Assembly (NCBI GenBank): GCA_003249225.1
Contig: QKJQ01000027.1
Coordinates: 62,001 to 126,000, forward strand
From: Clostridia bacterium
GTDB taxonomy: Bacteria; Bacillota; Clostridia; Lachnospirales; Lachnospiraceae
Reading direction: 5' to 3'
DNA length: 64,000 nucleotides
Shown here: positions 54,560-62,862 of the stretch, in pieces
How positions within the stretch are numbered: the stretch's first letter is position 1
Layout of the letters: each line of letters opens with the position of its first letter
Program-made: the position numbers and the translations under genes
The notes under the pieces: model-generated
What the model saw: the letters and a program-made list of their open reading frames with translations, nothing else
Database searches by the model: none
Told to the model about the DNA's origin: nothing

Positions 54560-55528
54560 CTACATATGTGTTCTAGGATCAGATGCATCCCCAAGATTTT
54601 GTCCTACCACGTACAGAACGATCGTAATGATCGATGATATCACAACCGGACTCCAGAATTCAAAGCCCCAGCCTGGTGTTACCATGGCACTCTCTGCTTC
54701 ATAAATCAAACGTCCAAGTGACATATCGGATAATCCCATACCAATGTATGCTAAAAATACTTCCATAGAGATATAGGACGGAATTTCTGTTGCAGCAATG
54801 GTTACAATGATTGAAGTCATAAAGGGAAGTATATTCCTAAGTGCGATCTTTACGATAGAAGTACCAAGGCATTTGGATGCCAGATTATATTCTCTGTCAC
54901 GAATAATTACGACCTGCATACGTATAAAATATGCGATTCCAAGCCATCCGGTTATTGTCAATGCAAATACCATAGTTCCAAAACTGGACGTCAGAATCAT
55001 GACCAATACTGCTACGAGCAGAATGTATGGTACATTGGCAAAAATGTTATACACTTCCATCATAATTATATCAACTTTTTTGGAGAATCCCCAGACCGCT
55101 CCGACAAGAACACCAATGGTAAGATTGATCACACCACAAATCAAAGCCAGTGATATTGAAATTCTTGATCCAAACCATATGGCATCAAAGGTAGACTGAC
55201 CTGCAGCACCAGAACCGAGAAGCCAATGGATGTTAAATCCAAACTGTCTTATTGACTCAAGCGGCGATAAGTGCTTAGCGGCAGTATCCATTAGATTTGC
55301 GTATTTATCATATTCTACAACCAATGGATAAATGTAAGTAAAGGCAAGTAAAACACCTAATAATGATAAAATCACTATATTTGATCTTTTTCTAAAAAAA
55401 ACACGGAATACGGAATGCCAGTAGGAATATCTCGGAGCCATAATTTTTTCTGAATCAAATACACTATTATCTACCCTTGCGAATAATTCATCTTCAGGTA
55501 ATCCATATTTTTCTAATTCTTTTGTCAT
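54560..55528 (-). CDS. oppC: Oligopeptide ABC transporter permease OppC
   Basis: This 322-residue permease has the OppC pattern: a charged N-terminus, first helix (about 52-70, NIVILSLLGVLLAFTYIYPLV), an extracytoplasmic loop with HWLLGSGAAGQSTFDAIWFGSRISISL, and the EAA loop REYNLASKCLGTSIVKIALRNILPFMTSI. It also has YISMEVFLAYIGMGLSDMSLGRLI. The size is near normal. It starts 5 bases after the oppB stop and forms the channel with OppB. Confidence 0.94.
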   Translation of the reverse strand: MTKELEKYGLPEDELFARVDNSVFDSEKIMAPRYSYWHSVFRVFFRKRSNIVILSLLGVLLAFTYIYPLVVEYDKYANLMDTAAKHLSPLESIRQFGFNIHWLLGSGAAGQSTFDAIWFGSRISISLALICGVINLTIGVLVGAVWGFSKKVDIIMMEVYNIFANVPYILLVAVLVMILTSSFGTMVFALTITGWLGIAYFIRMQVVIIRDREYNLASKCLGTSIVKIALRNILPFMTSIIVTIAATEIPSYISMEVFLAYIGMGLSDMSLGRLIYEAESAMVTPGWGFEFWSPVVISSIITIVLYVVGQNLGDASDPRTHM

Positions 55529-55533
55529 ACTAT

Positions 55534-57105
55534 CTACCTGTCCTTATTCGAGAATGAAATTCTTGGATCGGCTATTGATATAAGTACATCGCCTAATATG
55601 ATTGCGGTTATTGACAAAATGGCATAGAATAATGTTACACCAACAATAACTCCGTTATCATACTTTCCAATTGCTTCTGTCAACAAGTTACCGGCGCCCG
55701 GCACAACATAAACACGTTCTGTTATAATAGCACCTGTCATAGCAAATAAGATCGTACCTGGAATTCCATGGATTATCGGAATGGCTGCATTCTTAAGTAT
55801 ATGCTTACTAAATATCTCACCTTCGGAAAGACCACCGGATCTTGCAAATTTTACATAATCCGAGTTCATTTGATCAATCATGTAGCGGCGAAGCCATTTC
55901 ATTAAATTTGCTATTTGTGGTAAAGCAAGAGAAACAATCGGTAAAATGTACATTAACTTATTAGCAGATTCAAGATTGAATGTAGTTGGCAGTCCAGCCT
56001 TCCCACCAAGTGCTTTAAACAGGAAAATATATGCCAGTGCAGGTACTGCAATAATAAAGATAATATAAAGTGTTCCCAGTTTATCAATCAATTTATCTTT
56101 TTTCCTTGACATCATGATTCCAAGTGGTACACCAACAAAATATGCTAATAGTGAAGCAATGATACCAATGACAAAAGAAAAACCTATTTTCGACAAATTA
56201 GCTTTCACAGTTTCAACATTTGTATAATCATCAACAAACCGACTTTCATATACCAAGCTTGTTTCTAAAGAATCTTTAACAAATGTAGCCGTATGTAAAT
56301 CATCTGCGCTTTCCTCTGTAAGTCCGGATGGATAGGTAATCGTAGATTTTACATAGGATCCCTGTGCTCTGTTCATAGTTTCGAATACATCACTTCCTTC
56401 ATTAACAGAATACGATGTACCCAAATTAATCGTTATTATATTCTGATGCAGATAAGGAAACTTAGAATCAAAATACAATAGATATCTGTGTGTTGTTCCA
56501 TTCCCCAAGATGGCAGGAGAAAACTTATCTCCACCGTATACAGAATCAAACCAGGTAAATGTTATACCCGGATCCCCCTCAATGCCTTCTACATTATGTA
56601 TATTATCTATGGTTATTAACCCCGAAAAATATGACCATAGTCTTGTAACCAAAGGACGTTGTTTAAATGCAAAAAGACGTGGCTGACCACCATCCGCAAC
56701 TTTTTTTGCATTAAGCATAACTGCATCAAGGCGTATGACTTCATATCCCTGTGATTCATAAAACTCTTTAAACTTATTAATATATTCTTGTACTGCTTCT
56801 GAATCCTTATCCTCAGTACGTCCAATTCCGACCACACTGCTTCTGGTCTCTTCTGTAATAACTCCGCTGTTTGTTAAGTCCAGCAGGTAATCCGCATATG
56901 TCACATAGTCCAAATACCCATACTCTTCCCATTTTGTATACTTATAAATCTCTTTTGCGTTGTTCTTCTGGTGTGAATAAGTACTGTCCTGAGCAAAAAT
57001 GAGATTACGATCCATAATTGAATATATAATTGTCATAACGATTGCAACGACGATCACAACCGAAATCAATCCATGCAATATACGTTTAATTAAATATTTT
57101 GTCAT
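55534..57105 (-). CDS. oppB: Oligopeptide ABC transporter permease OppB with a large extracytoplasmic domain
   Basis: This 523-residue permease has its first membrane helix at about 8-31 and then about 270 residues outside the membrane before helix 2 (about 305-327). Usual OppB proteins are about 310 residues. The C-terminal half is ordinary: GVPLGIMMSRKKDKLIDKLGTLYIIF, an EAA loop MNSDYVKFARSGGLSEGEIFSKHILKNAAIPI, and RVYVVPGAGNLLTEAI. The extra domain is rich in aromatic and charged residues and contains YEVIRLDAVMLNAKKVADGG and ITINLGTSYSVNEGSDVFETM. It could contact the enlarged OppA. It lies 97 bases after oppA, with a hairpin between. Confidence 0.92.
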   Translation of the reverse strand: MTKYLIKRILHGLISVVIVVAIVMTIIYSIMDRNLIFAQDSTYSHQKNNAKEIYKYTKWEEYGYLDYVTYADYLLDLTNSGVITEETRSSVVGIGRTEDKDSEAVQEYINKFKEFYESQGYEVIRLDAVMLNAKKVADGGQPRLFAFKQRPLVTRLWSYFSGLITIDNIHNVEGIEGDPGITFTWFDSVYGGDKFSPAILGNGTTHRYLLYFDSKFPYLHQNIITINLGTSYSVNEGSDVFETMNRAQGSYVKSTITYPSGLTEESADDLHTATFVKDSLETSLVYESRFVDDYTNVETVKANLSKIGFSFVIGIIASLLAYFVGVPLGIMMSRKKDKLIDKLGTLYIIFIIAVPALAYIFLFKALGGKAGLPTTFNLESANKLMYILPIVSLALPQIANLMKWLRRYMIDQMNSDYVKFARSGGLSEGEIFSKHILKNAAIPIIHGIPGTILFAMTGAIITERVYVVPGAGNLLTEAIGKYDNGVIVGVTLFYAILSITAIILGDVLISIADPRISFSNKDR

Positions 57106-57126
57106 AATTGTTCACTCATATAATGC

Positions 57127-57158
57127 ACCATGGAATGGGTTATCTCCCATTCCATGGT
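57127..57158 (-). promoter_or_regulatory. Intercistronic hairpin between oppA and oppB
   Basis: The perfect 13-base arms ACCATGGAATGGG and CCCATTCCATGGT enclose a 6-base loop, with no T run. Such stems after a binding-protein gene usually raise its mRNA over that of the permease genes. Confidence 0.75.
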
Positions 57159-57202
57159 AACATCCTCTTCTATGTATTTGATTACTTTATATCACACCAA
57201 TA

Positions 57203-59437
57203 TTAATAAATACCGATACACTTGATCATATAACCTGCATAATCTGACAAGAATGTGTCAAGGTATGTACTAGGATCACCATAGTCAGGACCCCAGCCTG
57301 ATAAATCATAAATATCATAGTTTGCTTCGTAACCGTAATCTGTGTAATAGCCTGCATAGTACCATTGATTGTAATCAACACACTCAACAAGGTTAATAGT
57401 AACAAGACCATTCAATGCGGCTTCTACAGACTGTTTGTATGCGTTTGCTCTATTTGTATATGTTTCACTGTTTGAAGGATAAGGGAAATCAAGAACGATA
57501 GGGCTATCAGCTGAGATTGTAAGTCCTTCTGCACTAAGTTCTGCTACTGCTGTTGTTAACTCAGCAACTGCATTATCTACATTATACCATCCGTCAAATC
57601 CATCACTTGAACCAACACCATCATTCGCTGCAGCATCCCAAACCTTAATTGCAACTCCATCAGCATCAATCTGTGCCTGCATAATCTCACCATAGTATGT
57701 GCCAGCAGGGTACGTTACATCAGTTCCATTGATTGATACAGTTGTATCCTCTTCAAGTGAAACGAATGTTCCTGGTGTATAGCAGTTTCTTAAAGAGTTA
57801 TACTTTAAGTCTTCGCCAACACCTTGTGCATTGTAAGCGCCTCTGTCAACTGCAAATGAGATAGCTCTACGGAAATGCACATTATTCATTGCAATATTTG
57901 TTCTTTCCATATCTTCTTCTGTCTGTGTGGAAACTACTGCAGTGCTATCACTAACATTAGCAAATGCAGCACGATTTAAGTTATAGAATGCCATATAAGA
58001 TACAGCATTGGTTGCAGAAACATAAGCGTAGTCATCAAAAAGTCCATCGGTACGAGCGATTTCAATTGTTGATGAGTTTAAAGCAACACCATCAATTGTT
58101 CCGGCTTTCATATCTGTATATCCTTTTGTTGTATCTGAACCATCATTAAATAACCATGTGAGGGTCTTTACGTTGATATTATCAGCATTCCAGTAAGTAT
58201 CGTTTGCAATAAATACGATGGTATTGTTTGCTGTTGCATTGGATACAAGATAAGGACCACAGTAAGCGATAGAGTTTGAATCTTTACCATAGGTATAATC
58301 AGCTGCTGCTGAATCAAATTCCTGACCGAACTTGCCACCCTGTGAAGTATAGTATGCTCTGCTCATTGGAGCAAACACACCATAACCAAGCATTGTAGTA
58401 AAGTATGTGCAAGGTGCTTCTAAGGTATATTCAACTGTATAATCATCAGTAGCTTTAACACCAACTTCTGCAAAATCTGTAACTTCTCCGCCAATGTATT
58501 CATTAGCATTTACAATAATACCCTGAATCAGGTATTCAAGTCCGCCCTGTGCATCCATCATATGCTGCATACCAGCAACAAAATCATCTGCTGTCACATC
58601 GGCAACTTCTCTTCCCTGTGAATCAACCCACTTAACACCCTGACGAAGGTGGAATGTATAGGTCAGACCATCAGCAGACACTTCATAGCTTTCTGCAAGA
58701 GCAGGCTGTAAAGTTCCTTCTACATCATATTCCATAAGTCCATCATATGTATTAATAATTGCTTCACTATCTGCTGCACGTGATGTTCCAAGAGCATCCC
58801 ATGTTACTGGATCACTTGTGTAAGCGATTGTGTAAGTATCTTTTAATGTATATCCTTTGTTAGTAAGAAAATCTTTCGCCCAAGCTTCATATGTTCCTGT
58901 GCCTTTAAGTTCAGCCCATTTTTCTTTCATCTCAGTTCTGTCAGCTGCTGAAATTATTTCAGTTGCAACCAAAGCCTGATGATATCTGTCATAGTCATTT
59001 CCCCAGTAAGTGAAATCTACTGTATATGGAGCCACTCTGGAAATTGCATATCTACCACCTTGTGTATTGGTTGGTAACATAACTGCGGCTTCCATTAATT
59101 TTGCTTCTGCAATTGCTGAATATGCATATCTTTCAGATACTGTAGCAGCTGTATCTACCATTGCATAAGCATCAGAAAAATCGCCAAGAACCGCTGCATA
59201 AATAGCAGCTGATGTTTCATCATAAGAAAGTTCTTCTGCTGGTTCTCCATCTGTGTTATCACCAGTTGTTGCATCATCTGTCGGCGCAGCGGTTGCTGTT
59301 GCATCCGTTGATGCTGAAGCAGTCGGTGTAGCCGTACTTGTTTGATTATCCTTCGTATTGTCTGTTGAACTTCCACAAGCAATTAAACTTGCGCACATTG
59401 TAAGGACAAATAACATACCTACAATCTTTTTTTTCAT
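57203..59437 (-). CDS. oppA: Oligopeptide-binding lipoprotein OppA, enlarged
   Basis: This 744-residue family-5 extracellular binding protein has a lipobox ending SLIAC at about residue 21 and a T/S/D-rich linker to about 65. An extra helical N-terminal region (about 68-190) precedes the canonical start at YTIAYTSDPVTWDALGTSRAADSEAI. Then come LQPALAESYEVSADGLTYTFHLRQGVKWVDSQG, MSRAYYTSQGG, NDTYWNADNINVKTLTWLFNDG and FRRAISFAVDRGAYN. Ordinary members have about 540 residues. The C-terminal end (LDTFLSDYAGYMIKCIGIY) looks complete. It is the first gene of the operon, with its own promoter. Start follows CTAGGAGGAG. Confidence 0.92.
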   Translation of the reverse strand: MKKKIVGMLFVLTMCASLIACGSSTDNTKDNQTSTATPTASASTDATATAAPTDDATTGDNTDGEPAEELSYDETSAAIYAAVLGDFSDAYAMVDTAATVSERYAYSAIAEAKLMEAAVMLPTNTQGGRYAISRVAPYTVDFTYWGNDYDRYHQALVATEIISAADRTEMKEKWAELKGTGTYEAWAKDFLTNKGYTLKDTYTIAYTSDPVTWDALGTSRAADSEAIINTYDGLMEYDVEGTLQPALAESYEVSADGLTYTFHLRQGVKWVDSQGREVADVTADDFVAGMQHMMDAQGGLEYLIQGIIVNANEYIGGEVTDFAEVGVKATDDYTVEYTLEAPCTYFTTMLGYGVFAPMSRAYYTSQGGKFGQEFDSAAADYTYGKDSNSIAYCGPYLVSNATANNTIVFIANDTYWNADNINVKTLTWLFNDGSDTTKGYTDMKAGTIDGVALNSSTIEIARTDGLFDDYAYVSATNAVSYMAFYNLNRAAFANVSDSTAVVSTQTEEDMERTNIAMNNVHFRRAISFAVDRGAYNAQGVGEDLKYNSLRNCYTPGTFVSLEEDTTVSINGTDVTYPAGTYYGEIMQAQIDADGVAIKVWDAAANDGVGSSDGFDGWYNVDNAVAELTTAVAELSAEGLTISADSPIVLDFPYPSNSETYTNRANAYKQSVEAALNGLVTINLVECVDYNQWYYAGYYTDYGYEANYDIYDLSGWGPDYGDPSTYLDTFLSDYAGYMIKCIGIY

Positions 59438-60351
59438 AATTCTCCTCCTAGAAAATTTTTATATTTTTAATATATACCGAGGCATACATTAAATACAAAG
59501 TTTACCACATGAAACCGAATAATACTTTGTAAGACAAAATATCAATAATAAAATAATATGTCAATCTTTTTATACTTATCTCAACAAAAACTTATGTCTA
59601 CAAAAAAACAAAGCCTTGCATCTGCAATAATTTACATCATTGTAAAAATACCTGGCACAAGGTTCTTATTTAAATTTTAAGCAGTCTCCGTTTTATCATT
59701 GCAAAACAGTCTGATCCAAAACCATAGATACGGTTCCTGCCCTTTTTACATCTTCTGCAAAAAGTATAAATATAACTTTCAGTGTGAATAATTAAACATT
59801 CAGCCCCTACCTGAAAATCTGCTTTTCTGGACATTCTGTACGATATAACCGTAAAAATCTGTTTATTTCATATAAAAAAACGACTTACTACATATTATTA
59901 ATATAGTACTATTTTATACCTAAATTCATGTAAAAACAAGACACATTTTACATTTTTTTCACGCAGGAAAAAATATAGTAAAAAAACCTTATTATTTCAA
60001 TAATTAAATAGTTTTTCCTTCGCTAAATTATTTAATTATTAATCTTTGCTCAATGATATTTTTTCATTGCCGGTGCACATATAATGTTTATTATTTACTT
60101 ATTTGAACAATTGATTTTCCTGCCATATTACCAGTGTGATTTGTGTTATTTTTTAACAAATTCTTCTGCTGCATATGGTTTGTTAATAATATGCAATGTA
60201 TAATAATACATTAATAGCATACCATAAATATGCAGTATCTCTGTACTGAAACAGACATACTGCACAAATATACGAATCGCACTTTCACAGAGTGCATTTT
60301 GCTTTCTGTATCAGCAAGATTCATGCTGCTGCAGAAATTTAGAATATAGTA
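59438..60351. other. Long non-coding gap between oppA and iolA
   Basis: This 914-base, strongly A+T-rich stretch has no open frame of note. It holds the oppA promoter near its left end and one stem-loop of GCAGTATCTCTGT (60232-60244) with ACAGACATACTGC (60251-60263) near its right end. That stem has no T run. Nothing else was recognised. Confidence 0.6.
59536..59564 (-). promoter_or_regulatory. Sigma-A promoter of the opp operon
   Basis: On the minus strand, TTGACA (59559-59564) and TATTTT (59536-59541) are 17 bases apart, about 100 bases before oppA. Confidence 0.65.
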
Positions 60352-61854
60352 TTAAATCGTACCATCCCAAGTACTGACTTTCGTTGATTTCTTTTCTTCT
60401 TCGTCGAACCATCTTGTCGTTACAGACTTGCTTTCTGTGTAAAAACGCATACCATCTTTACCAAGGCAGTGCAGATCACCAAAAAAGGAGTTCTTATGAC
60501 CAGTAAAAGGGAACACTCCTACCGGGACCGGAATCCCGACATTAATCCCAACCATACCGCCATCTGTCCTTGCTGCAAATTCCCTTGCAAAATATCCATT
60601 CTGAGTAAATATGACCGAGCCATTTGCAAATGGATTCTCATTCATGATTGTCAGACCTTCTTCAAAATCTTTCACCCTTTTGATGCAAAGGACCGGTCCA
60701 AAGATTTCCGATGTTCCGACACTCATATCGCACGTCACATGATCAAGAATTGTAGGTCCTAGATAAAATCCTTTATCATATCCTTCCACAGTAACATTTC
60801 GTCCATCAAGTACCACACAGGCTCCTTCTTCAATGCCTTTATCGATCCATTTCAGAATGCTTTCTCTGTGCTTTTCGTTAACGACTGGGCCAAGTTTGGA
60901 TTTCTTGTCATAAGCAGGTCCGATGGTAAGTTCCCTGGCAAGCTCAACGATCTTAGCAACCAGTGCATCCGCAATTTCATTCTCCACTACAACGACAGGC
61001 AGCGCCATACATCGTTCTCCGGCGCACCCAAACGCTGAATTTATTATACCGGCTGCTGTTCTTTCAATCGGTGCGTCACTCATTACCAGTGCATGATTTT
61101 TTGCTTCGCAAAGTGCCTGCACTCTTTTACCATGCGCAGCAGCTACAGAATATATATGTTTGCCGACATTTGTCGTACCCACAAAAGTAACGCCTTTAAT
61201 GTCTGGATGTGTCAGGAATATCTCAGCTTCGTTCCTTGAACACATCACTACATTGACAACGCCATCCGGCATCCCTGCTTCCTTATAAAGTTCTGCAAAA
61301 CGAAGCGCAGTTTTTGGTGTCGAGCTCGAAACTTTTAAAACAATTGTATTACCAGCTGCCACGCAAAGTGGAGTCATCCACCCCATTGGTATCATCGCCG
61401 GAAAATTAAAAGGCACTATGCCGGCAAATACACCTAAAGATTCGCGGTAAAGGACTGTATCAAATCCTGTTGAGGTATTCATCAGCGATTCACCCATCAT
61501 AAGCGTAGGCGCTGAGCAGGCAAGTTCCGTTCCCTCCAGGGCTTTTAGTACATCTCCCTTCGCCTCTTCCCATACTTTCCCATGCTCCGTTGCAACAAGA
61601 AGCGTCAATTCATCCATATGATCTATTATCAATTGTCTGACATTGTATAGTACCTGCACGCGTTTCATGACCGGTGTTTGTGACCAGGACACATACGCCG
61701 CTTTCGCAATCTGTATTACTTCTTCCACTTCCTCTTTGGTACAGCAGGGTGCCAGTGCCGAAATCTCACCCACACTCGGATCATAAACTTCTGTGTACTT
61801 CTCTGTTTTGGATTCACGGTAACTCCCACCTGCATAATAACGTAATTTTTCCAT
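60352..61854 (-). CDS. iolA: Methylmalonate-semialdehyde dehydrogenase (acylating), inositol catabolism
   Basis: It oxidises malonate semialdehyde (or methylmalonate semialdehyde) to acetyl-CoA (or propionyl-CoA) with CoA and NAD. This 500-residue aldehyde dehydrogenase has GVFAGIVPFNFPAMIPMGWMTPLCVAAGNT, VTFVGTTNVGKHIY, NSAFGCAGERCMALPV with the catalytic cysteine, and SEIFGPVLCIKRV. The GAGERCM and PFTGHKNSFFGDLH segments fit the MmsA/IolA subgroup rather than general aldehyde dehydrogenases. GGAGG five bases before the second ATG supports MEKLRYY as the start. It is the last visible gene of the iol operon. Confidence 0.92.
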   Translation of the reverse strand: MEKLRYYAGGSYRESKTEKYTEVYDPSVGEISALAPCCTKEEVEEVIQIAKAAYVSWSQTPVMKRVQVLYNVRQLIIDHMDELTLLVATEHGKVWEEAKGDVLKALEGTELACSAPTLMMGESLMNTSTGFDTVLYRESLGVFAGIVPFNFPAMIPMGWMTPLCVAAGNTIVLKVSSSTPKTALRFAELYKEAGMPDGVVNVVMCSRNEAEIFLTHPDIKGVTFVGTTNVGKHIYSVAAAHGKRVQALCEAKNHALVMSDAPIERTAAGIINSAFGCAGERCMALPVVVVENEIADALVAKIVELARELTIGPAYDKKSKLGPVVNEKHRESILKWIDKGIEEGACVVLDGRNVTVEGYDKGFYLGPTILDHVTCDMSVGTSEIFGPVLCIKRVKDFEEGLTIMNENPFANGSVIFTQNGYFAREFAARTDGGMVGINVGIPVPVGVFPFTGHKNSFFGDLHCLGKDGMRFYTESKSVTTRWFDEEEKKSTKVSTWDGTI

Positions 61855-61907
61855 CATATCCTCCATTCCTGCACTGACATAAGCACATATCCTCTCACAT
61901 TCACATT

Positions 61908-62804
61908 CTATAATCCTGTTTTTTCTGCAATGAATTTTCTTGCCATTTTAGCATATTCTAAAGGATTCGCTTTTGCCGGATCCTGCTCTGCTTCCACCAG
62001 TAACCATCCTTCATAACCGGATTTCTCGAGCACATCAAAGATTGAATCAAAGTCAACACAGCCATCTCCCGGTACAGTAAAAGTTCCTTCTCTAACTGCC
62101 TGTAAAAATGACCAGTGTTCTTCCTTTGCCTGCTGCAGCTGTTTCGTTCTGACATCTTTTAAATGCACATGACCAATACGTTCTGTGTAACGTTTTAAAA
62201 TCACCAGAGGATCCTCTCCCGAAAACGTAAAATGACCCGAATCAAAACACAGATACACATAAGCTGGATCTGTATGATCCAGTAAAAAAGCTGTCTCTTC
62301 CACAGTCTGAACTCCAGTTCCCATATGATGATGAAAACAAAGTTTAAAACCTTTTTCTGCTGCCGTCTTTCCAAGAAGGTCCAGCCCCGAACAAAGTTTT
62401 TTCCACTCATCCTCTGAATAAACGATCTTTTGATCCAGTACTGGAACATCCTTTCCCTGTATGGAGTAACTTTGCTCCGAGACATTGATTCGGTCTGCTC
62501 CCATAGCTGAAAGAAATTCAAGCTCTTTTATAAACTCTGCTTCTGTTTCTTCATAAGGCTTTGTTATTAAATAGGAAGAGAACCATCGGCTTGCAATACG
62601 CATACCACGAAGGTCAAGCGCTTCTTTCAGCTTTCTGCTGTCTTTTGGATATTTGTTTCCTATCTCACATCCTGTAAACCCTGCCAGTGCCATCTCACTT
62701 ACACACTGCTCAAATGTATTTTCGCCGCCCAATGCAGGCATATCGTCATTTGTCCAGCCAATTGGTGCTATACCAAGAAATACCTTTTCTTTATCGAACC
62801 CCAT
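61908..62804 (-). CDS. iolE: Inosose dehydratase
   Basis: It dehydrates 2-keto-myo-inositol to 3D-(3,5/4)-trihydroxycyclohexane-1,2-dione. This 298-residue xylose-isomerase-like barrel starts LGIAPIGWTNDDMPALGGENTFEQCVSEMALAGFTGCEIGNKYP, the IolE signature. KLCFHHHMGTGVQTVEET, YLCFDSGHFTFSGEDP and IGHVHLKDVRTKQL carry metal-binding His, Asp and Glu residues. The length is normal. Start ATG follows GTAAGG. It lies between iolD and iolA, and the product feeds IolD. Confidence 0.94.
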   Translation of the reverse strand: MGFDKEKVFLGIAPIGWTNDDMPALGGENTFEQCVSEMALAGFTGCEIGNKYPKDSRKLKEALDLRGMRIASRWFSSYLITKPYEETEAEFIKELEFLSAMGADRINVSEQSYSIQGKDVPVLDQKIVYSEDEWKKLCSGLDLLGKTAAEKGFKLCFHHHMGTGVQTVEETAFLLDHTDPAYVYLCFDSGHFTFSGEDPLVILKRYTERIGHVHLKDVRTKQLQQAKEEHWSFLQAVREGTFTVPGDGCVDFDSIFDVLEKSGYEGWLLVEAEQDPAKANPLEYAKMARKFIAEKTGL

Positions 62805-62862
62805 ACAATACCTTACCTCATCCTCATTAATATTTTCTTGCCCTTTACTATTTTCTAATCTT

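Noticed and set aside
60232-60263. Stem-loop as an iolA terminator
   Set aside because: It is more than 100 bases before the iolA end in plus coordinates only, has no T run on the minus strand, and the fit to a terminator is weak.
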